DNA of 64,000 nucleotides. Source: Mycolicibacterium mucogenicum DSM 44124. GTDB taxonomy: Bacteria; Actinomycetota; Actinomycetes; Mycobacteriales; Mycobacteriaceae. Within the stretch, counting starts at the first letter, position 1. Each line of letters opens with the position of its first letter. Location of the stretch: positions 3,348,001 to 3,412,000 of the forward strand of contig NZ_CP062008.1 of the NCBI RefSeq assembly GCF_005670685.2, given 5' to 3'. Below, in pieces: positions 1-7,899 of the stretch. The notes below the pieces were generated by a model. That model saw nothing but the letters and a program-made list of their open reading frames with translations. It was not told where the DNA came from and ran no database searches. The position numbers and the translations under genes were made by a program.

Positions 1-80
1 ACATCGTTGGGGCATAGGCGAACCGGATCGCAAGCTGACACGGCGACTCGGTGGTCCTTGCCAGCACCGAGGAGGTCATC

Positions 81-758
81 ATGAGCCTGGTTGCCATGGC
101 GTCGGTCGCGGTCGCGCGCGACCTCGCACCGGTCGGTCAGCCGCTGAACAGCGTGACAATTGGCGCCGGACAGGGGGTTTCACCGTCACCGGCGCCGTCG
201 GGCGGAGTGCCGGACGCGCAGCCGGAGATGCCGGCCCCCGGACCGACGGCGACGTTGCGTCGGCCAACTGATATCGCCCAAGTGGCCCCGCCGGCACCGC
301 TGATCGATACAGCTGCCGGATTTGCGCAGTTGCTGGCCGCCCAGATCCCGGCCGAGGCACTCGTCGCCTACACGACGTTGTTGGCATTGTTCGTCGACTC
401 AGGCCCTACATACAACACCGGCCGGTGGGTGCTCTACGGCTTTTCGGTGATCGCCTGCGGTGCCATCATCCTCGCGACCTATTGCGCCAAGCGGAATTAC
501 ACGTTGCAGCACGGGGACGGTGTGAGCGCGCTATGCGTCATGCGCCCGCCGTACCTGCCGATCGCGGCAGCCATGTTGTCGATGGCCGTATACGGATTGA
601 CAGTGCCCGGGTCACCACTGCAATACAGTGTGCCCGACGGCGCGTTCACGATGCTGTCCGGCACGCTTGCCGTCGGCGGAGCACTGATGATGACGATCCT
701 CACACCGTTCCTGGGCACGGGTAATGCCGCCGTCCCGATAGCGAATTCCGAGCCCTGA
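81..758 (+). CDS. Hypothetical proline-rich membrane protein
   Basis: A 225-residue protein I do not recognise. The ATG at 81 is preferred over an upstream in-frame GTG at 51 because GGAGG lies five bases before it (71-75). The N-terminal third is rich in Pro, Ala and Gly and looks disordered. The C-terminal half has about three hydrophobic segments: one near a Tyr-Gly-Phe-Ser-Val-Ile stretch, one around residues 155-175, and one Gly/Ala/Met-rich near residues 185-210. It is therefore probably an inner-membrane protein with a long loop outside the bilayer. No catalytic motif is visible. It lies 91 bases upstream of the patatin gene on the same strand but is separated from it by a palindrome, so the two may not be co-transcribed. 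Confidence 0.6.
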   Translation: MSLVAMASVAVARDLAPVGQPLNSVTIGAGQGVSPSPAPSGGVPDAQPEMPAPGPTATLRRPTDIAQVAPPAPLIDTAAGFAQLLAAQIPAEALVAYTTLLALFVDSGPTYNTGRWVLYGFSVIACGAIILATYCAKRNYTLQHGDGVSALCVMRPPYLPIAAAMLSMAVYGLTVPGSPLQYSVPDGAFTMLSGTLAVGGALMMTILTPFLGTGNAAVPIANSEP

Positions 759-775
759 CATCTGAATTCGCATAT

Positions 776-795
776 TCGAGTAGTCGACTACTCGA
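776..795. promoter_or_regulatory. Perfect 20-bp palindrome, putative operator of the patatin gene
   Basis: TCGAGTAGTCGACTACTCGA is identical to its reverse complement over all 20 bases, with no spacer. It lies in the 91-base gap between the first gene and the patatin gene, 55 bases before that gene's ATG. The placement and perfect symmetry fit a dimeric repressor site. The regulator is not identifiable from this window. A transcription terminator is unlikely because no loop or T-run is present. Confidence 0.5.
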
Positions 796-849
796 TACAG
801 CCACCCGCCACCGTCATTAGCTTCGAATCCAGCAAAAGGGAGGTGCGCG

Positions 850-3800
850 ATGGCGTTTCAGAGTCCGTCCAAGGCGTCGGAGTCCACCCAGGAACTACGC
901 CTCGCGACGACGATGACCGGCGGAGTCAGCCTCGCGATCTGGATGGCCGGGGTGACACGTGAGATCAATCTGCTTGCCCAGGCGTCGGAGTGGCGACTGA
1001 GGGGCGGTGACCTTCCCGCCTCGACGCTGACCACGGCGGCGGAAACATCCCTCAAGCTCTACGCCGAGCTGATCGATCTGCTCGACGTCGTTGCCGACGT
1101 CGACATTCTGTCGGGAACCAGCGCCGGCGGCATCAATGCAGCGTTCCTCGCCTGGTCCCGAGTCAAAGGCGCCGACCTGGGCAATCTCCGCGAACTCTGG
1201 CTCGACCTGGGTGCGCTGACCGACCTTTTACGCGATCCCACAGATGCCAGCACGCCGTCGCTCCTCTACGGCGACGAACGCATGTTCAAGAGCCTCGACG
1301 CCGAGATTCCGACATTCACGCACGGGCCGTTCCAGACCCAAAGCAGTGGTGATCTGCCGTCTACGACGCTCTACATCACGACGACACTGCTCAACGGCGA
1401 GACCAGCAGGTTCACCGACTCCTTCGGTACTCAGGTCCAAGACGTCGACCGGCGCGGCGTCTTTACCTTCACCGAGCAGAACCTCACGAATGGCAATGCC
1501 GCGTCTGCACTCGCGTTGGCCGCGCGCAGCAGCGCCTCGTTCCCCGCCGCGTTCGAGCCCTCCTTCATCCCCTTCACAGAAGGAACCGTCAGGTCGGGAG
1601 ACGTGCCCGCCCGACCGCCGATGGCACGCTTCACCAACTTCACCCGGCCGCACTGGGTCGCCGATGGTGGATTGCTGGACAACCAGCCCATTGACGTTGT
1701 GCTGCAACGAATCTTCGATCGGCCCGCCCAACGACCGGTCCGCCGGGTCCTCCTGTTCGTCGTGCCGTCCTCGGGACCGACACCAACCGTGGAGGAAGCA
1801 CCGCAAGATCGACTCGACGAACCTCTCGGACTCGTCGACGCGCTCCTCAAAGACCTCACCGCAATGACGTCGCAATCGATCTCCGTCGACCTCCGTGCCA
1901 TCCGCACCCACCAAGACCGGATGCACGCGCGCGCCAACACAAGACTGCATCTCGCACAGCTCGCCATCAATCTGGGGTCCGACAGGCCGCTGCTGACCCC
2001 GCGGCTGCTGACGGACTACGCGCAGCAAGAAGCCACCCGACACGCGCAGGCCGTCACCGCCGCCCTGCTTCGCCAGCTCAGCACGTGGCCCGCGGCGAAC
2101 GGCTCACCGCAGAGCATCCCCACGAGCTGGGAAGCAAATCTGAAGATCGGCGGCGACGCCGAAAACCTCTGCCGCACAACGATCACCGAGTCCATCAAGG
2201 CTCATTGGTTGTCCCCTGGCGGATCGCTTCCGACCAGCACAGCCGAACTCGCACGGTACGGGCGGCCGGCCTTCGACCTTGCCAAGGCGTGCGCCATCGT
2301 CATCGTCCGGGCCGCCTACCAGCTCGCGACGACCCCAGAGGAAATGGCCGCCATCTCAACAATCGCCGCCGGCATCTCCAACGCGTGCCCGCCGCCCGAA
2401 CCGTTCGACCTCGGCGACCTCATCACCAGGGTCTGCACCAACACACAGACCCGGAACCGATCACTGGACGAGGCCGCCAAGGAAATCGCCAAGGCCTATC
2501 TCGAACACCTCGAAATCGACGAAACAGCCTGGGCGCAAATGGGTTCCGCCATCGCTGACGGACGGAACACTCTGGACGACATTGCCAAGCAGCCACTGAC
2601 TATCAGGCGGGCAGCCGACGCCGTCCGCCCGCCTGATAGTCAGCACCTCAACCAGCTGAAGACCTATCTCACCTATCTTGGGGAGGAATCCACATCGGGA
2701 ACCGTGGCCACCAAGCTGTTCAACCTCGCCGCGACCCAGCGGGCGATGCTCCCCACCGACGCGGACGTCGAGCAGTCGCTGGAACTGATCCAGGTCAGCG
2801 CCGATACCCGCTGTCAACTCGCGCCCGATTTTCAGACGGCCACCGAGAAACTCACCGGCATGCAGTTCCACCACTTCGGCGCCTTCTACAAACGGTCATG
2901 GCGTGCCAACGACTGGATGTGGGGTCGGCTCGACGGCGCGGGATGGCTGGTACACGCCCTTCTCGACCCACGACGCGTGCAGTGGATCGTTCCAACACCC
3001 GAAGCCAACGGGGCAGTCAGCCGGGCGCAGTGGTTCGTGGACAAGCTCGGAGCGATCGGGGCGCCCGACATTCCGAGCGCGAACTCGGCGCCTGCCGCGG
3101 TCCTCACAGAACTCCGATTCCTCGACAACCCAGACCAGCCGATGCCGACCAGCCTTCCCCACACATCCATGTGGCTGGCGCAGTCGTGGCAGAGAAGTGT
3201 CCTCGACGAGGAACTGGATGCGCTCGCTGATGCCGTACTCGACCCGCGAGCGGGAGAACCCCCGGACTGGAGCCCCGAAACGACTCTCGGCTGGGCCGAA
3301 TCGGTCCGGGCCGCCTCGGCATCTACCAAATACGGATTGCTGCCCGAAAATCCCATTGCCGCGGAGACATTCGCCACTGATGGTGGCTCCCCACTCATGT
3401 CGTGCACCATCGCCAAAGCCGTGGCCACCGTGACCGCGGCGGCCGGTTCCGTCGAACAACTACCAGGCGTTCTCAAGCCACCACTGAACGTCACACGGAT
3501 GATGACCGTGGGTGCGTATCGCGCCGTATGGTGGGCCAAAGGCGACGCGCACCGGATCATCGTTCTCGGCGCATCGCTTCTCACTCTCGGCGCAATACTT
3601 CTCATTGTCAGCGCGGCAACCGCGCTGCAGGGCTCGATCCTCGTGGGACTGTTGGGTCTGTTAGTCGCCGGCGGGACAGGCGCATATCTCATTGCTCTGG
3701 GAATGTGGCAGCACTCCAGCAGACCGTCACTCGCCCGTGTCGCCGACCCGCTCACGCGCAACGATGACGCGTGTCCTGCACCGGAATCGGTTCGGCGCTT

Positions 3801-3867
3801 CCACGTATCGCTCGCCACACCACGGGCTCTAAGGGCGCGGTCCGCGAGCCGTCCGTTGTCGAGATGA
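850..3867 (+). CDS. Patatin-like phospholipase with long C-terminal region (DUF3376 type)
   Basis: A 1005-residue protein; AAAGGGAGG precedes the ATG at 850. The N-terminal patatin domain (about residues 15-310) carries a Gly-rich oxyanion stretch (TGGVSLAIWMAG), the nucleophile elbow GTSAGG with Ser91, and the Asp-Gly-Gly of the catalytic dyad with Asp272 in VADGGLLDNQP. This pair is diagnostic of patatin Ser/Asp lipid acyl hydrolases. The following ~600 residues resemble the actinobacterial DUF3376-type extension. The last ~100 residues contain two hydrophobic helices, suggesting membrane attachment with the catalytic domain in the cytoplasm. The likely role is phospholipid or neutral-lipid acyl hydrolysis; substrate unknown. 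A lysin-B-like esterase gene follows 92 bases downstream. A perfect 17-bp inverted repeat lies inside the coding sequence. Confidence 0.88.
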   Translation: MAFQSPSKASESTQELRLATTMTGGVSLAIWMAGVTREINLLAQASEWRLRGGDLPASTLTTAAETSLKLYAELIDLLDVVADVDILSGTSAGGINAAFLAWSRVKGADLGNLRELWLDLGALTDLLRDPTDASTPSLLYGDERMFKSLDAEIPTFTHGPFQTQSSGDLPSTTLYITTTLLNGETSRFTDSFGTQVQDVDRRGVFTFTEQNLTNGNAASALALAARSSASFPAAFEPSFIPFTEGTVRSGDVPARPPMARFTNFTRPHWVADGGLLDNQPIDVVLQRIFDRPAQRPVRRVLLFVVPSSGPTPTVEEAPQDRLDEPLGLVDALLKDLTAMTSQSISVDLRAIRTHQDRMHARANTRLHLAQLAINLGSDRPLLTPRLLTDYAQQEATRHAQAVTAALLRQLSTWPAANGSPQSIPTSWEANLKIGGDAENLCRTTITESIKAHWLSPGGSLPTSTAELARYGRPAFDLAKACAIVIVRAAYQLATTPEEMAAISTIAAGISNACPPPEPFDLGDLITRVCTNTQTRNRSLDEAAKEIAKAYLEHLEIDETAWAQMGSAIADGRNTLDDIAKQPLTIRRAADAVRPPDSQHLNQLKTYLTYLGEESTSGTVATKLFNLAATQRAMLPTDADVEQSLELIQVSADTRCQLAPDFQTATEKLTGMQFHHFGAFYKRSWRANDWMWGRLDGAGWLVHALLDPRRVQWIVPTPEANGAVSRAQWFVDKLGAIGAPDIPSANSAPAAVLTELRFLDNPDQPMPTSLPHTSMWLAQSWQRSVLDEELDALADAVLDPRAGEPPDWSPETTLGWAESVRAASASTKYGLLPENPIAAETFATDGGSPLMSCTIAKAVATVTAAAGSVEQLPGVLKPPLNVTRMMTVGAYRAVWWAKGDAHRIIVLGASLLTLGAILLIVSAATALQGSILVGLLGLLVAGGTGAYLIALGMWQHSSRPSLARVADPLTRNDDACPAPESVRRFHVSLATPRALRARSASRPLSR
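2596..2643. repeat. Perfect 17-bp inverted repeat with 14-base loop inside the patatin gene
   Basis: The arm CTGACTATCAGGCGGGC at 2596-2612 is exactly complementary to 2627-2643, and the loop is 2613-2626. The reading frame runs straight through it (residues about 583-598, with RRAADAVRPP across the loop). As mRNA it would form a very stable GC-rich stem-loop in mid-gene. No T-run follows, so it is not an ordinary terminator. It may be a small inserted palindromic element or an RNA structure affecting translation or decay. Confidence 0.85.
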
Positions 3868-3959
3868 TCACAGGGCGTATCTCGCGCCTTCTGAATCACG
3901 TTGTCTGTCAACCATTTTCATGGCAAACGAGCCGTCAAGCTTCTGGAGGGAGCACACCA

Positions 3960-4991
3960 ATGCCACTACCATACGGGCCCGGAGCCCACGGAACAGAAAT
4001 CGAATACTGGCAAGCCTGGTTCCAGCGCGTGTACCGCGCGTACGCGCCCGCAAAAGACCGGGTTTACGGCGACAGTGACGTCGCCGCCGTCACCGAGATG
4101 CAACGGCGCCTCGGGCTGCCGCAGACCGGCATCTTCGACGACGTGACCGCCCAGGCGGCCCACTACGTGCCGCCGCCACGGAACCTGCGCCCCATCATGT
4201 TCACGGTCGAGGGACACCTGTCGGACATGTTCCGCGGACCGGCGGCAGACACGGCAACAATCCTTGAGAACGCAGGCCTTTGCCACCACCAGCCCGTCGG
4301 CTACAACAACGGAGCACTCCCGTTCGACAACGAGAGCGGGATCAACGAGCTCGCCCGTCTGCTCGGCGCCACTCAGATGGACAACGGCGTGCCGTTCCCG
4401 GAGGGCACGCCATGGTCGCTCGGCATCTACTCGCAGGGCGCGATCGTGGGTTCGTACTTCTACTTCCGGTACCTGCAGCCCGGGCAACCACTGGCCTGGC
4501 GCACACCTGACCTCAAAGGCGTTCTGGCATATGCCAACCCGTGCCGGCAGACCGATTCCATCGCGCCGTGGGCCACACCCCGGGTGACAGCGACCGGCAC
4601 CCATGGCCTGGACCCGATTCGGCGGTTCGGGCTACCCGGTTTCCCCGCCAAGCCCGACAACTGGATGGACGTCTACCGCGAAGGCGACATTTTCGCCGAG
4701 AACAGCGACGACCAGGCGAGCGCGGTCAAAGCCGCCGTTTACGAGGCGGTGATGAACGACTGGATCAGCAACCCGTTCTCGCTCGCGGGGCAGATCGCGT
4801 TCACGCTCCATGCGCCCTTCAGCGAGGCGTTCGCCGTTATCGAGGCGATGATCAGCGGCGCGGTGTTCCTGGCCAGTAATCCGAACCCGCACTATGCGCC
4901 GTTCGAGCTCGAGGGCGGCACGCGGTGGATGCGGGACCGACTCATCAGCGGATCCGTACTGGCTCCTCAGCCCAGTCCGGTGGTCGTCTGA
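3960..4991 (+). CDS. Lysin-B-like mycolyl-envelope esterase (PG-binding domain + alpha/beta hydrolase)
   Basis: A 343-residue protein; GGAGGGA lies ten bases before the ATG at 3960. The N-terminal ~65 residues resemble a peptidoglycan-binding repeat (VTEMQRRLGLPQTGIF). The rest resembles the cutinase-like hydrolase of mycobacteriophage lysin B, with the nucleophile elbow GIYSQGA (Ser158), a later Asp in DVYREGD, and C-terminal His residues. Lysin B proteins cut the ester between mycolic acids and arabinogalactan at the end of phage infection. Here no holin, lysin A or structural phage genes are nearby, so this is probably a chromosomal enzyme acting on mycolyl or related cell-wall esters. No signal peptide is visible, which leaves export unexplained. 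It appears co-transcribed with the upstream patatin gene. Confidence 0.75.
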   Translation: MPLPYGPGAHGTEIEYWQAWFQRVYRAYAPAKDRVYGDSDVAAVTEMQRRLGLPQTGIFDDVTAQAAHYVPPPRNLRPIMFTVEGHLSDMFRGPAADTATILENAGLCHHQPVGYNNGALPFDNESGINELARLLGATQMDNGVPFPEGTPWSLGIYSQGAIVGSYFYFRYLQPGQPLAWRTPDLKGVLAYANPCRQTDSIAPWATPRVTATGTHGLDPIRRFGLPGFPAKPDNWMDVYREGDIFAENSDDQASAVKAAVYEAVMNDWISNPFSLAGQIAFTLHAPFSEAFAVIEAMISGAVFLASNPNPHYAPFELEGGTRWMRDRLISGSVLAPQPSPVVV

Positions 4992-4996
4992 ATCCC

Positions 4997-6172
4997 TTAC
5001 TCCACCCGGGCTTGGATCACCGCGTACCCACCGCTGGTCCGCCATCGCTGTCCAGTGGCATCGAGTTCGGCAACCTGCTCGGACGTCAGGCCGACGACAA
5101 CTTCCGATTTGAGGGTCCGCAGTGCCGTGACCGAAGACGGAAAGTAGTCGACGGTCTGGTCGAACGGTGTTGTGGCGGGCCAGTACCGGTCGCCGACCAA
5201 GCGCCGGTAGTTGAGGTCGCCCTTCATCACAGTCATTGTGGCGGTGGCGAATTCGGCCGCGAGATCGTCGGGCATGTCATGGAACGACAGCGGGGCACAG
5301 AAGAACTTGTGGGTGCGGACCGCGAGCCGGCCGCCGCAGACCGCGTCCCAAAGCCGGTCACCGATCTTCCCGATCTCCGGACGGGTGTCGGTCCGCAAGC
5401 GTCGGATGACGGCCAGGACGTCGACCGTCGTCGCATCCGACACGTAGTAGGGATACGGCTTGACGTACAGCACGATCTCGGCCGCGAGGTGCTGGGTGAG
5501 CAGGCTGTCGGCCAGGACAAGATCCGCCAGCAACTCGCGTCCGGCATTGTCGGCGACGAGGCAGACGGTCGGATTGTCCTGCGATCGGAGCGCGGACCAC
5601 AGCATGGCGCTGTCGTCGACGAGGATGCCCTCCGAGCCCATGTCCGCGGCGCCCGCGCTCTTTTGGAGCTGGAAGCTGAGATCGGCGCGGTTGCCCCAAA
5701 CTGCGGCGACCAGCAGCGCCTTGCGCTGCTGCTCCTCTAACGCGTCCGCCAGGTCGGCGAACGCGCTCAGTTCTTCGTCGACCTCCGGCCCCGTCAGCTC
5801 GGCGTTCTTGACCGGAGCGAACGGGTCGACTCCGCGCCAGGCACCGGCCCCGAAGTAGCCGACGGCCTCGAGCAGCCGGCGGTAGAAGTAGCTTTCGCTC
5901 CAGAGGAACGGCACTTCACCCCAGGGCCGTCCGTAGAGGTGCTCGCCCCAGGCGAGCCAATCGTCGCGGTCATGAGCATGCTCGGGCAACGGCTCCAGGA
6001 CGCCGGTGGTGCTCTCGACGAGGAGCCGCTGCAGCATCGCCTCCTCGGCCGAGGTGTAGGGCGTGGTGTCCAGTACCTGCCGAATCAGTTTCGGATGGCG
6101 CTCATGGAACACATCCCACTCGAAGGACCCCGGCACCGCTGCGGTGATCGTGGGCGCGCCGGTGGTGTCCAC
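4997..6172 (-). CDS. DUF89 / ARMT1-like metal-dependent phosphatase
   Basis: A 391-residue protein starting at a GTG at 6172. Family signatures are in order: WGNRADLS (about 159-166), an Asp-Asn metal-binding pair in VADNAGRELLADL (Asp208, Asn209), KPYPYYVSDA (about 238-247) and KGDLNYRRL (317-325). DUF89 enzymes are 'damage-control' phosphatases that use a divalent cation to remove phosphate from aberrant or reactive sugar phosphates and related metabolites; the long form resembles the ARMT1/subfamily III type. It lies nine bases downstream of the DUF3297 gene, so the two are likely one transcript. It converges with the lysin-B-like gene with only five bases between them. Substrate cannot be inferred. 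Confidence 0.85.
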   Translation of the reverse strand: MDTTGAPTITAAVPGSFEWDVFHERHPKLIRQVLDTTPYTSAEEAMLQRLLVESTTGVLEPLPEHAHDRDDWLAWGEHLYGRPWGEVPFLWSESYFYRRLLEAVGYFGAGAWRGVDPFAPVKNAELTGPEVDEELSAFADLADALEEQQRKALLVAAVWGNRADLSFQLQKSAGAADMGSEGILVDDSAMLWSALRSQDNPTVCLVADNAGRELLADLVLADSLLTQHLAAEIVLYVKPYPYYVSDATTVDVLAVIRRLRTDTRPEIGKIGDRLWDAVCGGRLAVRTHKFFCAPLSFHDMPDDLAAEFATATMTVMKGDLNYRRLVGDRYWPATTPFDQTVDYFPSSVTALRTLKSEVVVGLTSEQVAELDATGQRWRTSGGYAVIQARVE

Positions 6173-6181
6173 GGGCGTCCG

Positions 6182-6439
6182 CTACTTCGCTATGCGGAAA
6201 TACGGTTCAACCGTGCCGCTCTGCTTGACGACCATCGGGTTTCCGCGGCGGTCCTTGGCGGTGGGAACTTCCACACGCACCCAGCCCTCGGCCACGTTGT
6301 ATTCGACGACGTTGGTTCGCTCGACGCCATTGAAGCGGATACCCACGTCGCGCAGGAGCGCCTCTTCGTTGAAGTAGGGGCTGCGCGGGTCGATCGAGAG
6401 GTGATTCGGTGGAACGTCTGCGTTCTGGTCCTCGGACAT
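6182..6439 (-). CDS. DUF3297 family protein
   Basis: An 85-residue protein. The sequence matches the small DUF3297 family: DPRSPYFNEE, GIRFNGVERTNVVEY, EGWVRVEVP and DRRGNP motifs in order. I prefer the ATG at 6439 over a GTG six bases upstream because GAAAG precedes it at a suitable distance. No biochemical function is established for the family that I can cite. It is the first gene of a probable two-gene operon with the DUF89 phosphatase, which suggests a shared small-molecule role, but this is inference. Confidence 0.8.
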   Translation of the reverse strand: MSEDQNADVPPNHLSIDPRSPYFNEEALLRDVGIRFNGVERTNVVEYNVAEGWVRVEVPTAKDRRGNPMVVKQSGTVEPYFRIAK

Positions 6440-6810
6440 GATCACTTTCGTTGAATGCTGACGGATTCTTCTTCGCTAAGAACGTACGCGACCCCGTCGG
6501 AACGGGTTCCGCGTAGGTCTTGGCGGGCGACGTGACCCAAGCTCTCCGCGGATGGTGCGGCAGATGCCGCCGCATCGAAACCTGTTGGTGCCGCCAACAA
6601 TTGCTCGCTGGCGCACTCACAAAATCCCCATAGACCTCACGTGTCACACCCGTCTCGGAAGTCCGCTGGGGATGGCTGTTCGCCTGCACACATAACGGTG
6701 CCAGCACTCCTGAAGTCGGCCTACCATCGGAATTTATATGGGCCTGGTGACGGCAACGGACCAGCGCCTCGCGACAGATCAAACCTCATGGCAGAAGGAG
6801 GGATGGGCTG
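6440..6810. other. 371-base divergent intergenic region
   Basis: This stretch separates the minus-strand DUF3297 gene from the plus-strand secreted-protein gene and should contain both promoters. I see no convincing gene, tRNA or repeat. An imperfect GC-rich dyad near 6487-6518 (CCCCGT facing ACGGG) is the only structure noted. Confidence 0.4.
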
Positions 6811-7050
6811 ATGAAAATCGCACTCGCATTCGCAGTCGCCGCCGCGGCGCTCGCACTCAGCCCCATCGGCGCAGCCAACGCCACACCAGGACAATGCTTC
6901 AACACCCCCTGGGGTGGATACTGCGACGGGCAAGCCGACGGCAACGGCATCTTCAACCATTGCGAAGGTGCGCTCGGGTTCAGCAACTGCTTCTACGTCC
7001 GTGCCGTTCCCACGGACGTAGACCCGCGGGGATGGGTACCACTGACCTGA
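6811..7050 (+). CDS. Small secreted cysteine-containing protein
   Basis: A 79-residue protein with AAGGAGGGA before the ATG at 6811. Residues 1-24 form a classic signal peptide (Lys2, an Ala/Leu/Val core, then ANA before TPGQ), so a ~55-residue mature protein is expected outside the cytoplasm. The mature part has four cysteines (CF, CD, CE, CF contexts), enough for two disulfides, and is rich in Gly, Asn and aromatic residues. It resembles a class of short secreted mycobacterial proteins of unknown function. It faces the CitE-like gene tail to tail, with three bases between stops. Confidence 0.7.
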   Translation: MKIALAFAVAAAALALSPIGAANATPGQCFNTPWGGYCDGQADGNGIFNHCEGALGFSNCFYVRAVPTDVDPRGWVPLT

Positions 7051-7053
7051 CGT

Positions 7054-7872
7054 TCAGCTCGGTATCAGCCGCAGTTGGCGTGCCCTCTCGAGGATGATCC
7101 TGGCGCGGTTCAATCGGGGTAAGTCGCTGCCGTCCTTGGGTTTTCCGCCCCGGGCGTTGAACTGCTCGACGAACTCGCGTGCCCAGCTGATGTCCGATTC
7201 GGACGGGCTCAGCCCGGAATTGATGACGTCGGCGTCGGACGAGCGCAGCGCGAGCTTGCCCGTCATACCCATCTGCCGGGTGAGCGCCACACCCTCGGCC
7301 AGCTGATCCGGATCGCGGGTGGGCCCATCGATCGGACCCGGGATGTGCGCCGCGCGCGACGCGACGACCAGCTGGGAACGGCTGTAGGCCAGCGCCAGCG
7401 GGTCCTGCTCGACGCCGATGTCCAGCGTGTAGTCGTTGACGCCGAACGCGATGCGGAAGCACGGGCGTGCCGCGGCGATGTCATGCACACGCGCCAGCCC
7501 GCGCGCGGTTTCGATCAACGCGATCACCGGTGATTCGCCACCGAGCCGGTTCGCGGTATCCCACATGTGGTTTCCGCCCTCGGTCTTGGCCAGCACGACG
7601 CCCTTGAGCCCGCGGCATTCAGCCAGCGCACGGCAGTCGGCAGACCAGAAATCACTGGACGCGTCATTGACCCGGACCCACGTCCGCGCCCCGGAGTTCA
7701 GGAATTCGACGACTCGGTCCCGGGCCGCCTCCTTCTCATCGGGAGCGACGGCGTCTTCGAGATCCAGAATCACCTCGTCGGAGCTCGTGGTCGACAGCAG
7801 CGCCCCGAGATCAGGCTCGCGAGACGGATTGACCAGGAGCCAGGAGCGCGAAACCTTCGAGTTCACGGTCAT
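7054..7872 (-). CDS. HpcH/HpaI aldolase / CitE-like lyase
   Basis: A 272-residue protein, the usual size for CitE-like single-domain lyases. The TIM-barrel landmarks are present: VNPSREP near residue 14, VILDLEDAV (34-42), an Arg/Asn strand WVRVND, KTEGG (96-100), ALIETARGL with the metal-ligand Glu121, and FGVNDYTLDIG with an acidic residue after strand six. Family members cleave or form acyl-CoA thioesters such as malyl-, citramalyl- or HMG-CoA using Mg2+. No citrate lyase alpha or gamma subunits are nearby, so it is a free-standing acyl-CoA lyase. Exact substrate unknown. It follows the SRPBCC gene by 27 bases on the same strand. Confidence 0.82.
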   Translation of the reverse strand: MTVNSKVSRSWLLVNPSREPDLGALLSTTSSDEVILDLEDAVAPDEKEAARDRVVEFLNSGARTWVRVNDASSDFWSADCRALAECRGLKGVVLAKTEGGNHMWDTANRLGGESPVIALIETARGLARVHDIAAARPCFRIAFGVNDYTLDIGVEQDPLALAYSRSQLVVASRAAHIPGPIDGPTRDPDQLAEGVALTRQMGMTGKLALRSSDADVINSGLSPSESDISWAREFVEQFNARGGKPKDGSDLPRLNRARIILERARQLRLIPS

Positions 7873-7899
7873 GGCGTCAGGCTAACCGGACAACGAGAT

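Noticed and set aside
850..3867. Patatin protein as a CapV-like CBASS effector
   Set aside because: No cyclic-nucleotide synthase, E1/E2-like or JAB genes are present nearby, and the long DUF3376-type extension is not typical of CapV.
3960..4991. Lysin-B-like gene as evidence of a prophage
   Set aside because: No integrase, terminase, capsid, tail or holin gene is found in the flanking sequence.
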